Assembly: GCA_002172675.1 (NCBI GenBank)
Contig: NETF01000182.1
Span: forward strand, 62,001 to 126,000
DNA from: an unicellular cyanobacterium SU3
GTDB taxonomy: Bacteria; Cyanobacteriota; Cyanobacteriia; Cyanobacteriales; Microcystaceae
Direction: 5' to 3'
DNA length: 64,000 bases
The position numbers and the translations under genes were made by a program. Below, in pieces: positions 37,808 to 46,223 of the stretch (its first letter is position 1; each line of letters opens with the position of its first letter). The notes beneath the pieces are model-generated. The model had not been told where the DNA came from. It saw only the letters and a program-made list of their open reading frames with translations, and ran no database searches.

Positions 37808-38218
37808 ATAAATTTTATTTGAACTTACAAGATTCACTGAATTTTAACGACTGTTCTACTCAATTCTTTTTCTCCTGTGGCCGCATGAAATGATTTCGAC
37901 TAGCTTAATCAACCTTTGAACACCTTTACGCTTTAAAATAATACTGCTGATCTTAGAGGCGTTAATTTAACCTGCATTATTCATGAAGAAAAAATGCAAC
38001 AAAAAAAATCAGAAATGGGAATCAAGAGGGGATTTCTGTTAAATAGATTTGAAAATAGTAGGTAATATGACCAACAAAATCATAAAAAACTAGCTAAAAT
38101 GAGGTTATATAGATACACTAATACTATAAAATATAGATGTTTTTATGATGGTTTCTCTCAGACGAGAAACTTGAGCGGTGCAGCCGCACTCGCGGAGCGA
38201 GACCGCTAAAGAAATTCC
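37808..38218. other. Intergenic region with gene remnant and GC-rich repeat
   Basis: A 411-base spacer. The + frame 37946-38065 reads ADLRGVNLTCIIHEEKMQ and on to a stop, which looks like the tail of a pentapeptide-repeat gene whose body is gone (weak). A GC-rich inverted repeat, AGCGGT to ACCGCT, lies at about 38174-38207 at the broken 3' end of the IS1380 fragment. Confidence 0.5.
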
Positions 38219-38689
38219 CTAAACTCCTTTTCCTGCGTGAGAATTTCCTGGTCTTAAGTGTAAAATTAAAGGATAACCACTGTTCGCTTCATTAACTAAT
38301 ACAGGAAAATAAATTTGATGTCCATAATAACCATGGAATAAGCTTAACTGTTGATGTCCATGAGTATAAGCATCAAATCCATCTATATCTAATACTATTT
38401 GTTCTGGTGCTGAGGGATGATTTTGAAGAAATTTATCGACAAAAAAACGACGTATTCTTTTAATTTCTTGTTTAGTTATTCGATTTTCTAGTCGACTAAT
38501 TGTCGGTTGACTGGCTAATAATTCTGCTCCCATTTGGGGAATTTTATCATAAATAATCTTAAAAATTGGGTCATGACGTAAGTAATTGCTATCTAAGGTA
38601 TCTTCATATCCTGCTACTATTTGATAGATTCTTTGACTTACTAACTGAAACAGTGATAGATAAAAAGTACAGACTGTTGTTGGGGACAA
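38219..38689 (-). pseudogene. IS1380-family transposase fragment
   Basis: This minus-strand frame of 156 residues matches the N-terminal part of IS1380 transposases: QRIYQIVAGYED, LASQPTISRLENRI and VLDIDGFDAYTHGHQQLSLF, which holds the first catalytic Asp, then HGYYGHQIYFPVL. It breaks off after HLRPGNSHAGKGV, so the second Asp and the Glu are missing. The same frame extends about 24 codons upstream (IYYKALKALCYQEYG) without an obvious start. No terminal inverted repeats are evident. It is a dead remnant lying between the M23 gene and pdhB. Confidence 0.85.
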
Positions 38690-38911
38690 ATCTCCATATT
38701 CCTGATAGCATAAGGCTTTTAGAGCTTTATAGTAGATTTGTATGGGGGAAGTTCAGGTTTACTGGAGTACCAGGATGGAAGGGGTACGATGGAAACATCT
38801 ACCTCGATCCTACTGGTGAGACTTCATAAGTACAGTTGTATAGTTTTGGAAAACGATAAAATGTAGGGCTGTAATGATAGGATAACAAAGGCAAGGAATT
38901 AGTATAAATAT

Positions 38912-39895
38912 ATGGCAGAAACTCTATTATTTAATGCCCTGCGTCAAGCCATTGATGAAGAAATGGGACGAGACGACACAGTATTTGTCTTAGGGGAAGA
39001 TGTGGGTCACTATGGCGGTTCCTACAAAGTAACCAAGGATCTTTACAAAAAATACGGGGAACTGCGAGTTCTCGATACTCCCATCGCAGAAAACAGCTTT
39101 ACCGGAATGGCCGTGGGTGCTGCCATGAGTGGGTTACGGCCTATTATTGAAGGAATGAATATGGGCTTTTTATTATTAGCCTTTAACCAAATCGCCAACA
39201 ACGCCGGAATGTTACGTTATACGTCCGGGGGAAACTTCAAAATTCCCATGGTTATTCGTGGTCCTGGAGGGGTAGGACGACAGTTAGGGGCCGAACATTC
39301 CCAACGGTTAGAAGCTTATTTTCATGCGGTTCCTGGCTTAAAAATTGTGGCCTGTTCAACCCCTTATAATGCCAAAGGACTCCTCAAGGCAGCCATTCGA
39401 GATGAAAACCCTGTGCTTTTCTTTGAACACGTTCTACTCTACAACCTGAAAGAAAGCCTACCGGATAATGAATATATTGTCCCCTTAGATAAAGCAGAAA
39501 TTGTCAGAAAAGGGAAAGATGTCACTATTTTGACCTATTCGAGAATGCGTCATCATTGTTTACAGGCACTCAAACAAATTGAAGCACAAGGTTATGATCC
39601 TGAAATTATTGATTTAATTTCCCTCAAACCCTTCGACTTACAAACCATTGGGGACTCCATACGCAAAACCCATCGGGTCATCATTGTTGAAGAATGTATG
39701 AAAACGGGCGGCATCGCAGCGGAATTAATTGCTTTAATTAATGATAACTTTTTCGATGAATTAGATGCGCCAGTGGTTCGTTTATCATCCCAAGATATTC
39801 CTACCCCTTACAATGGAATGTTAGAAAGATTGACCATTGTCCAACCTCCCCAAATTTCTGAAGCAGTGGATAAGTTAATGACTCTGCATATTTAG
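38912..39895 (+). CDS. pdhB: Pyruvate dehydrogenase E1 component, beta subunit
   Basis: The beta subunit of the heterotetrameric E1 that decarboxylates pyruvate using thiamine diphosphate. It shows [18 protein letters not shown] with the active-site Glu, [16 protein letters not shown], and [20 protein letters not shown]. Length (327) is typical of cyanobacteria and chloroplasts. pdhB, secD and secF follow in order on one strand, an arrangement I recall from other cyanobacteria. Confidence 0.96.
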   Translation: MAETLLFNALRQAIDEEMGRDDTVFVLGEDVGHYGGSYKVTKDLYKKYGELRVLDTPIAENSFTGMAVGAAMSGLRPIIEGMNMGFLLLAFNQIANNAGMLRYTSGGNFKIPMVIRGPGGVGRQLGAEHSQRLEAYFHAVPGLKIVACSTPYNAKGLLKAAIRDENPVLFFEHVLLYNLKESLPDNEYIVPLDKAEIVRKGKDVTILTYSRMRHHCLQALKQIEAQGYDPEIIDLISLKPFDLQTIGDSIRKTHRVIIVEECMKTGGIAAELIALINDNFFDELDAPVVRLSSQDIPTPYNGMLERLTIVQPPQISEAVDKLMTLHI

Positions 39896-39983
39896 TTAAA
39901 TTAGATAATAACGGGGTTATTTAAAGTCGAAAAAGGATGGAGATGGTCAGAAGAGTAAAAACAATATTCATATTTTGCTTCCT

Positions 39984-40010
39984 CTGCTTCCCCTGCTTCC
40001 CCTGCTTCCC
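39984..40010 (+). repeat. CTGCTTCCC nonamer repeat (3 perfect units)
   Basis: Three perfect 9-base units end 30 bases before the secD start codon. Confidence 0.9.
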
Positions 40011-40040
40011 TAGTCCCAAACCTTTACAGAAGACTCCAGT

Positions 40041-41453
40041 ATGAAACAACGACGTTTGTTGATCGGTTTTATTATCGCCCTGGTAATTGGTGCGATCGCC
40101 CTTCTTAATACTATCCCATTACAACTCGGTTTAGACTTGAGGGGTGGGGCTCAGTTAACCATTCAACTCCAACCCACCGAAGACGTTCAAACCATCTCAG
40201 AAGAGGACTTAGAAGCAGCTAAAACCGTCCTACAAAACCGAGTAGATGGTTTAGGGGTGGCTGAACCTGTGGTTCAAACCCTCGGACAAGATAAAATTGT
40301 CGTGCAACTGCCAGGAGTCACAGATCCTGAACAAGCAGAACGGGTATTAGGAGGAACGGCACAATTAGAGTTCCGTCAACAACGTCAGGGGACTGAAGGG
40401 CAATTACAGGCTGAATTTACCATCAGACAGCAAAAACAAGCAGAACTAGAAGCTCTCAGACAAGAGGAACCCACTTCTGAAGAAGAACAACAGATTGCCG
40501 AGTTAAATAATTCTATAGAGGAGTCAAATCAAGCCCTTTTAGCCCTTTTTGAGTCCGTCGGATTATCTGGTAAAAACCTCGACAATGCTCGTTATGGCCC
40601 AACTCAAGGGACAGAATGGGAGGTGATTATCGACTTTGATAACGAAGGGGGTCAAAAGTTCGCAGAATTAACGAAAAATATCGCAGGAACCGGTCGCAGT
40701 ATTGGCATCTTTTTGGATGATGTCTTAATTAGTGCGCCGGTGGTGGGTCCTCAATTTGCCGCTACTGGTATTACCGGGGGAAGTGCGGTGATTACAGGTA
40801 ATTTCACCGCCGAAACCGCCAACGAATTAGCGGTACAGTTACGGGGTGGTTCTTTGCCTTTCCCGGTAGAAGTGGTAGAAAATCGCACCGTTGGGGCAAC
40901 ATTAGGACGAGAGAGTATTCAACGCAGTATCTACGCTGCTGTGGCTGGTTTAATCTTAGTTTTAATCTTTATGGCGGTTTATTATCGTCTCCCTGGAGTT
41001 TTAGCGGATTTAGCTTTAGCCATCTATACACTGTTAACTTTGGCTTGTTATTCTTTGATTGGCGTTACTTTAACCCTTCCGGGTATTGCTGGGTTTATCC
41101 TCAGTATTGGGATGGCAGTGGATGCTAATGTGTTGATTTTTGAACGAACCCGTGAAGAGTTACGCAGTGGCAAAACCTTATATAGTGGGGTAGAATCGGG
41201 ATTCTATCGAGCATTTTCTAGTATTATCGATAGTAACGTTACTACTTTAATCGCCTGTGCTGCTTTGTTTGGCTTGGGTTCTGGGTTGGTTAAAGGGTTT
41301 GCTTTAACGTTAGCGATCGGGGTATTAGTTAGTATGTTTACGGCTTTAACTTGTACTCGTACTTTCTTATTAGTAACGGTGTTAGGGTTGCCGAGTGTTC
41401 GTAAAAAACCAGAACTATTTTGTCCTAATTTACCCACAGCCAGTAAATCTTAA
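40041..41453 (+). CDS. secD: Protein translocase subunit SecD
   Basis: An RND-type membrane protein that uses proton motive force to help Sec translocation. After the first helix comes the motif LGLDLRGGAQLTIQL, then the periplasmic P1 domain (FRQQRQGTEG and the GGTAQLEF segment) and five further helices with GMAVDANVLIFERTREELR. At 470 residues it lacks the long periplasmic region of E. coli SecD, which is normal here. secF begins 31 bases later. Confidence 0.96.
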   Translation: MKQRRLLIGFIIALVIGAIALLNTIPLQLGLDLRGGAQLTIQLQPTEDVQTISEEDLEAAKTVLQNRVDGLGVAEPVVQTLGQDKIVVQLPGVTDPEQAERVLGGTAQLEFRQQRQGTEGQLQAEFTIRQQKQAELEALRQEEPTSEEEQQIAELNNSIEESNQALLALFESVGLSGKNLDNARYGPTQGTEWEVIIDFDNEGGQKFAELTKNIAGTGRSIGIFLDDVLISAPVVGPQFAATGITGGSAVITGNFTAETANELAVQLRGGSLPFPVEVVENRTVGATLGRESIQRSIYAAVAGLILVLIFMAVYYRLPGVLADLALAIYTLLTLACYSLIGVTLTLPGIAGFILSIGMAVDANVLIFERTREELRSGKTLYSGVESGFYRAFSSIIDSNVTTLIACAALFGLGSGLVKGFALTLAIGVLVSMFTALTCTRTFLLVTVLGLPSVRKKPELFCPNLPTASKS

Positions 41454-41484
41454 CCTAAATTATTGTTCTATTTAATTAAAGAAA

Positions 41485-42411
41485 ATGCAACTCAATATAA
41501 TGAAATGGGAGCGATTATGGTGGTCTATTTCTGCTTTAATTATTGCAGGTGGAATCATTGCCATGATCATTTCTTATACTACTTTTAAAGCCCCCTTAAG
41601 ACCCGGTTTAGACTTTATTGGCGGGACTCGACTACAATTACAATTAGCTTGTGCGGTAGAAGGCACTTGTGAACAATCGATTGATGTTGGAGAAGTGAGA
41701 GAGATATTAAACCAACAAGAGTTAGGCAATAGTACCATTCAAGTTTTAGAAGATAATATTCTTTCTATTCGTACTAAAACTTTAGATGTGGATGAAAGAA
41801 CCCAATTACAACAACAATTAAATGATGAGATAGGAAATTTTGATCCTGAAACCATCCAAATTGATACCGTAGGACCCACCATTGGTCAAGAATTATTTGA
41901 GTCAGGAATTTTAGCGTTATTGGTTTCGTTTTTTGGCATTATTGTCTATCTCAGTGTGCGCTTTAAGTTTGATTATGCTTTGTTTGCCATCTTAGCTTTG
42001 GTTCATGATGTCTTAGTAACTGCAGGTGTTTTTGCAGTTTTAGGATTAGTTGCCGGCGTAGAAGTTGATAGTTTATTTTTAGTGGCCTTACTTACAATTA
42101 TTGGCTTTTCTGTTAACGACACCGTAGTTATTTACGATCGCATTCGAGAAAATACAGATAGGTATATTGAAGAATTATCCATTAATGAAATTGTCGAAAA
42201 TTCGGTTAATCAAACCCTAACTCGTTCTATTAATACTACCCTGACTACTTTATTACCTCTAATTGCGATTTTCTTATTCGGGGGTGAAACTCTTAAGTTT
42301 TTTGCACTGGCCTTAATTTTAGGGTTTATTGCTGGTTCTTATTCGAGTATTTTTATTGCGAGTACCTCATTAGCTTGGTGGCGAAATCGTCAAACATTAG
42401 CTAAGGGTTAA
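41485..42411 (+). CDS. secF: Protein translocase subunit SecF
   Basis: Partner of SecD. The first helix is followed by [16 protein letters not shown], a small periplasmic domain, and five helices with [19 protein letters not shown]. It has an extra CAVEGTCE segment after the first motif, with two Cys that could form a periplasmic disulfide. Length 308 is normal. Confidence 0.96.
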   Translation: MQLNIMKWERLWWSISALIIAGGIIAMIISYTTFKAPLRPGLDFIGGTRLQLQLACAVEGTCEQSIDVGEVREILNQQELGNSTIQVLEDNILSIRTKTLDVDERTQLQQQLNDEIGNFDPETIQIDTVGPTIGQELFESGILALLVSFFGIIVYLSVRFKFDYALFAILALVHDVLVTAGVFAVLGLVAGVEVDSLFLVALLTIIGFSVNDTVVIYDRIRENTDRYIEELSINEIVENSVNQTLTRSINTTLTTLLPLIAIFLFGGETLKFFALALILGFIAGSYSSIFIASTSLAWWRNRQTLAKG

Positions 42412-42427
42412 ACATAATAAACGTTTT

Positions 42428-42754
42428 TTATTCTTCATATAAACTTTGTTGTACAGCGTGTCTAACATGAAGAATTCTAACAAAATAACTATCTTGAGTT
42501 TCAATTACAGTAAAAATTACTCGATAAGTATTCCGTCCTTTTCCATAAAGAAGCTGACGAATTTCTTGCCTAAAATGCTTATTTTCTCTAGCTAAAGCAC
42601 AACGTTTAGGCATTTTTTCTAAAGACTGAATCGCCTTTAATAATCCTTTATACCAGTCTTTAGCTCTTTCTTGGGAAAGTCTTTGGGAAATTGATAGGAA
42701 AATTTGATCAGTTTCTGCTTCAGCAACACTAGAAATAAGAATTTGATATTTCAT
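42428..42754 (-). CDS. RelE/ParE-family toxin
   Basis: A 108-residue protein with the RelE/ParE fold signature: YQILISSVAEAETDQIFLSI, then a Trp-containing helix-loop (DWYKGLLKAIQSLEKMPKRC), RQLLYGKGRNTYRVIFTVIE and VRILHVRHAVQQ at the end. RelE members cut ribosome-bound mRNA and ParE members poison gyrase; the sequence does not settle which. It lies nine bases downstream of its antitoxin gene, the usual order. Confidence 0.88.
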   Translation of the reverse strand: MKYQILISSVAEAETDQIFLSISQRLSQERAKDWYKGLLKAIQSLEKMPKRCALARENKHFRQEIRQLLYGKGRNTYRVIFTVIETQDSYFVRILHVRHAVQQSLYEE

Positions 42755-42763
42755 ACATTAGAA

Positions 42764-43006
42764 TTATAAATTGTATTTTCCATATTGTTCTTCTGCAAAC
42801 TCATCAAAAGAGCGATAATTTCCCAATTCAAAATCAGTTAATCCTCGTTGAATTCCTTTAATTGCTTCTTGACTATCTTCTGTTTCCCATTCAAGAAGGT
42901 TGGTCAGTAATTCAGTAATCAATTGATTAATTTCTTTACCTTCTTGTAAAGCTTTATTTTGTAATTTTGCTTCTAAATCTGATGATAGATTAAGTTTAAT
43001 TGTCAT
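42764..43006 (-). CDS. Antitoxin of the RelE/ParE pair
   Basis: An 80-residue acidic protein. The N-terminal TIKLNLSSDLEAKLQNKALQ fits a ribbon-helix-helix DNA-binding segment, and the C-terminal NYRSFDEFAEEQYGKYNL is a flexible toxin-binding tail. It should repress its own operon and neutralise the toxin encoded directly downstream. Confidence 0.82.
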   Translation of the reverse strand: MTIKLNLSSDLEAKLQNKALQEGKEINQLITELLTNLLEWETEDSQEAIKGIQRGLTDFELGNYRSFDEFAEEQYGKYNL

Positions 43007-43161
43007 AGTCGTCTAGTCGAGAATATTTCGATCTAATTATACTCAAAATGATTCAAATATTGCTTTATTGTGCGATCGCTGATTTGCGTCATTCTTTACA
43101 AGATAATAAAGATGAATGAAACAATTAGGGTTTAAGCGATCATTCAAGAAATTTGTCTAAG

Positions 43162-43426
43162 TCATTCTTTATATACATCTTGGCGATGTCTAATTCTGGT
43201 AATTTTAATGAGTTTATTATTATCATCTATTGTGTAAACAATCCGATAATTACCAGTACGCACCCGATATAATTAGATCGTCTCCTTTCAATTTAACAAC
43301 ACCAGAAGGTCGAGAATTTTGCTGTAATTTATCGATAATCTCACTTACCCTTTGCTTAATAAAAAGGGGTAATTTTTTACATTCTTTAGCAGCAGAACTT
43401 TTAAATTGAATTCGATAATTATTCAT
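43162..43426 (-). pseudogene. Frameshifted RelE-family toxin
   Basis: From ATG 43426-43424 the frame reads MNNYRIQFKSSAAKECKKLP and on to GVVKLKGDDL, then enters a stop. One base out of frame the sequence resumes YRVRTGNYRIVYTIDDNN and ends RIRHRQDVYKE with a stop at 43164-43162. Together these make a full RelE-like toxin broken by one extra base near 43272. The 265-base length (3n+1) agrees. Its start overlaps the intact antitoxin gene by 8 bases. Confidence 0.85.
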
Positions 43427-43610
43427 TGAGTGTATTGTCTATATCTAATTCTTGTTTTAATTCATCCCAAGAAATTTCTGTTTCATTTTCTCGACTACGA
43501 GATACTAAAATATCTGAAAAGTCTTCCCAAAGTTCTCCCCATTCTTCTAGGTCAATGAGAACGGCTTTCTTTTCACCTTTTTCATTGATAACGAAGTTAA
43601 TTCCTTTCAT
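43419..43610 (-). CDS. Phd/YefM-like antitoxin
   Basis: A 63-residue protein, MKGINFVINEKGEKKAVLID, continuing LEEWGELWEDFSDILVSRSR and an acidic tail. The start matches Phd/YefM-type antitoxins that pair with RelE toxins. Its 3' end overlaps the frameshifted toxin start, which implies translational coupling before the toxin was lost. Confidence 0.8.
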   Translation of the reverse strand: MKGINFVINEKGEKKAVLIDLEEWGELWEDFSDILVSRSRENETEISWDELKQELDIDNTLNE

Positions 43611-43798
43611 AATCGTTTAAGAAAATAGTAGATAATAGCTGATTATATCATATATAAATCAATAAGTAGGTAAGCATAATTAAAGATAAAACATTGGTAG
43701 TATTTTCTTTTCTCTTTGGAAAATGCCACCAAGTTGTTGAGATCAATAGCTAAATTGTTATGATTAGCTGGTAAGGATTTACGCTCAATATAAATGTT

Positions 43799-44503
43799 AT
43801 GGTTGCTCAAAATAACTTTCAAAATTTCTATAATTCTATTAAAAATAGTAATTTGACTATTATTAAAGAGTTAATTGATTCTGGATATGATATTAATATT
43901 CCAATAGAAGATGGATCAACTCCACTGATTTTAGCAGCTAGTCTAGGAAAATTGGACATTGTGAAATTACTTGTTGAATCTGGCGCAAATGTCAATGAGA
44001 TAGATTTTGATGGAACTACTCCTTTAATATGTGCTGCAAATCAAGGGTTTTTAGATATATTTAATTATCTTGTTCCTTTGACTAATTCAGAAATTAAAGG
44101 AATAAGCTTACTTATATCTGTATGTGATGGTGAATTAGAAATAATTAAATCTTTAATTGCTACTGGAATTGATGTTGATGCTTATAGAGAAAAAGGTGTA
44201 TGGACTGAAAATGGTAGAACTCCTTTAATAATTTCTATTTACGAAGAGTATTTAGAGATAGTAAAAGCACTTATTGAAGCTGGTGCTAATCCAAACTTAA
44301 TAGATGAGGATACAAAAAATACACCTTTAATTTGTGCTGTTAGAGTTAAAAATATTAATATAATTCGTTTACTATTACAAGCTAATGTAGATGTTAATGC
44401 TAAAAATAGTGAAGGAAAAATAGCTTTATCTTTGGCTAAAGAATTAGGAAATACCGAAATTATTAATTTACTTATTGAGATAGGAGCAAAAGAAAATATC
44501 TAA
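43799..44503 (+). CDS. Ankyrin-repeat protein
   Basis: A 234-residue protein made almost wholly of about six ankyrin repeats, for example GSTPLILAASLGKLDIVKLL followed by VESGANVNEID, and NTPLICAVRVKNINIIRLLL. There is no signal peptide. Ankyrin repeats bind proteins; no partner can be named. A second ankyrin gene with similar repeats starts 108 bases downstream, so the two probably arose by duplication. Confidence 0.9.
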   Translation: MVAQNNFQNFYNSIKNSNLTIIKELIDSGYDINIPIEDGSTPLILAASLGKLDIVKLLVESGANVNEIDFDGTTPLICAANQGFLDIFNYLVPLTNSEIKGISLLISVCDGELEIIKSLIATGIDVDAYREKGVWTENGRTPLIISIYEEYLEIVKALIEAGANPNLIDEDTKNTPLICAVRVKNINIIRLLLQANVDVNAKNSEGKIALSLAKELGNTEIINLLIEIGAKENI

Positions 44504-45060
44504 TAAATTTGAGGATATACCCCAAAAAGTAGGCAATACCTACCCTACGATTTTAGAATTTTGTTAATATATAATCACTTGGGTAATGGATATTATGTGA
44601 CATGAGTTATTATGAAAAACTCAAATAAAGATAGTAATAATATTTTATTAAATAAAGCTATTTCTAGTTTTAATTTACCGAGAATTAAAGAACTGATAGC
44701 TGAAGGGATTAATGTTAATAAAGTCAATAAAAATGATCGTTTAACTCCTTTATTACTTGCTATTAAGCTCAGGAGAGCAGATATTGTTAAGCTTTTAATT
44801 GATGCAAGTGCTAATTTACATAAAGCTATGATTTATGCAGACACTCCATTAGGTTTTGCTGCTGCAAAAGGAAATTTAGAAATTGTGAAATTATTACTTG
44901 AAGTTGGCGCAGATCCCAACAAAGGGATTTATGGTTCTCCTTTACATCGGGCTGTACTTGGAGAATATAGCGATATTGTAAAAATATTAATTGAAGCAAA
45001 AGCCAATGTTAATTTTACTGATATGTATGGAATGACACCCTGGCGTGGGGACAGAAAAAG

Positions 45061-45645
45061 CTACAAGCTAGATTGAATGAGGGATATAGCCCGTCGCCCT
45101 TGTCGATAATAGGCACATTTTCCAGGGCTTAATTGCATCAATGCCTGAGATTCAACGGCAAACAAATCGCAAGAGTCAACCCAATCTTTTCCATGTAGCC
45201 CGATATAAAAGTTACTGTGTCTCCGTCGCATTTTCTGATTTTTTCTAATTCTTCCCACATATTTAGCTAATCCTTTATCTTTAATGATTTTTCCCGAAAA
45301 TGTTGCCATTGAATAGGCTAAAATTATTAATATAATTAAGGAAGTAAGACGATGCCCAGTTAATTTGGTTCTCTCTAAATCATAACCACCTTTCTTAAAG
45401 TCCCGAAACATCTCCTCAATACCAAATCTCTTGCTTGGTGCGGCGACTTGCGCCGTGCGACGGCGCGTCGGCGCTCCGCTTTTATAAGCATCAATCGTCT
45501 CATCAAGACTCTTTAAGTTGGTGATAATAAACCAAGCTTCTTTTGTCTCTATTCCTCGGTATTTTCTCTTCCATTTGGCTACTAGATTGCTTCCTATAAA
45601 CCCTCTCGTTTTTGTGACTTTAACTCCTTGATAAAATAAAGACAT
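45061..45645 (-). pseudogene. Transposase C-terminal half with a 16-residue repeat insertion
   Basis: The frame gives MSLFYQGVKVTKTRGFIG and later KRFGIEEMFRDFKKGGYDLE, the conserved DDE C-terminal Glu block of IS4-like transposases, and TGHRLTSLIILIILAYSMAT. Between DAYK and KRFGIEE stands SGAPTRRRTAQVAAPS, encoded by 48 bases of GC-rich palindromic DNA unlike its surroundings. The N-terminal catalytic region is out of frame and partly deleted. Confidence 0.85.
45433..45480. repeat. 48-base GC-rich palindromic repeat inserted in the transposase
   Basis: The stretch contains GCGCCGT-GCG-ACGGCGC and is far richer in GC than the flanks. Its length is a multiple of three, so the frame is kept. 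Its CCGT..ACGG core resembles that of the hairpins at 35150 and 59096. Confidence 0.8.
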
Positions 45646-45974
45646 TCCTGAATATAATCCTAAATCCTTTAAAAATATAAAGGAATTCCCCTGTTATCAA
45701 TTACCAGACTCACCATCAAGATATTAATCAATCCCCATTGGGTTCTATCGATAACAATATGTAATACATCCCCAGGATTAAATGATTGTTATAAATTTCT
45801 GGTAACATTTTAGGATTTACAGAGATCGCCAATTTTAGAGCATCTTTGTTTGTACCACAGTTGGCTTAAACTGTCATCTGGCAAGGCTTTCAAGCCGTGT
45901 CCCCACGCCAGCAAAATTATCAGTTTACTCATTGAAGCAGGAGCAAAAGATAATTAATTATTCTTAAAATTTTA

Positions 45975-46021
45975 AACCCCCTCATCCCTAATAAGTCTAT
46001 GACTAAGGAGAGTAGGGGGTT
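45975..46021. terminator. Probable bidirectional terminator
   Basis: AACCCCCT (45975-45982) pairs with AGGGGGTT (46014-46021) around a long loop. T-rich DNA follows on the minus side. It would end the ankyrin transcript on + and the cbiA-side transcript on -. Confidence 0.55.
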
Positions 46022-46035
46022 AAATTTCTGTTTAC

Positions 46036-46200
46036 GGGTCTTCTGATTGAAACCTAACTGCCGGAAGGGACTCCAGCTTATTAGGTCCAGGGGGACTTAA
46101 CTTCTAGAGAACAGCCCCGGCGCACAGCCGGCTAACTTCAACCAGGAGACCCATGAGTTTACTACTATCTGACATGGGCATCACCTCCTTTCTTACCTGA
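46036..46200. ncRNA. Unassigned structured RNA element with two mini-ORFs on opposite strands
   Basis: GGGTCTTCTGATTGAA (46036-46051) pairs with TTCAACCAGGAGACCC (46137-46152) over 16 positions with one wobble and one mismatch. Inside lie GC-rich hairpins such as CCGGC-GCACA-GCCGG. A second hairpin, CCCATG (46151-46156) with CATGGG (46173-46178), shares bases with the outer stem, so the two structures compete. On the + strand the outer stem covers AGGAG just before ATG 46153 (15 codons). On the - strand AAAGGAGGTGAT stands 8 bases before ATG 46175 (23 codons, stop 46106-46104). Strand and class are not decided. I could not place it in a known RNA family. Confidence 0.5.
46104..46175 (-). CDS. 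Possible 23-residue leader-like peptide
   Basis: The peptide is MSDSSKLMGLLVEVSRLCAG plus AVL. It has an exceptionally long Shine-Dalgarno match (AGGAGGTGAT at 46189-46180) at ideal spacing and starts 49 bases after the cbiA stop codon. Both the ribosome site and start codon lie in a hairpin. It may be a regulatory uORF, a small protein, or a by-product of a structured RNA. Confidence 0.3.
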   Translation of the reverse strand: MSDSSKLMGLLVEVSRLCAGAVL

Positions 46201-46223
46201 ACGGTTATTTTCTTTAACTGAAC

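Larger units (their letters stand above)
45041..45910. mobile_element. Degenerate IS4-like insertion sequence with TGGCGTGGGGACA ends
   Basis: The 13-base ends TGGCGTGGGGACA (45041-45053) and TGTCCCCACGCCA (45898-45910) are perfect inverted repeats. On the minus strand, the first catalytic block is visible near 45725-45760 (HIVIDRTQWGLINILMVSLV). A stop and a frame break follow, the middle of the transposase is missing, and the C-terminal block remains (45061-45645). I see no clear target-site duplication. The element is about 870 bases, cannot make an intact transposase, and could move only in trans. Confidence 0.88.
44612..45957 (+). pseudogene. Ankyrin-repeat gene interrupted by an insertion sequence
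   Basis: The frame from ATG 44612 encodes about four ankyrin repeats (TPLGFAAAKGNLEIVKLLLE and others) up to YGMTP at 45040. The IS occupies 45041-45910. The end of the last repeat resumes at 45913-45957 as KIISLLIEAGAKDN and a stop. The two parts are not in frame if simply joined, and the expected residues between TP and KII are missing, so a small deletion came with the insertion. Before disruption it would have resembled the neighbour at 43799. Confidence 0.9.

Noticed and set aside
44520-44550. GTAGGCAATACCTAC after the first ankyrin gene as a fifth GGTGGGCA palindrome
   Set aside because: The arms have mismatches and the core sequence differs; at most it is a diverged relative.
45030-45920. 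Target-site duplication of the IS in the ankyrin gene
   Set aside because: The flanks (GACACCC left, GCAAAAT right) do not match; a deletion probably removed it.
46137-46152. CCAGGAGACC resembles the B12-box end of a cobalamin riboswitch, next to a cobalamin gene
   Set aside because: The conserved cobalamin core before it is absent, and the + strand orientation points into the end of cbiA rather than to its start.
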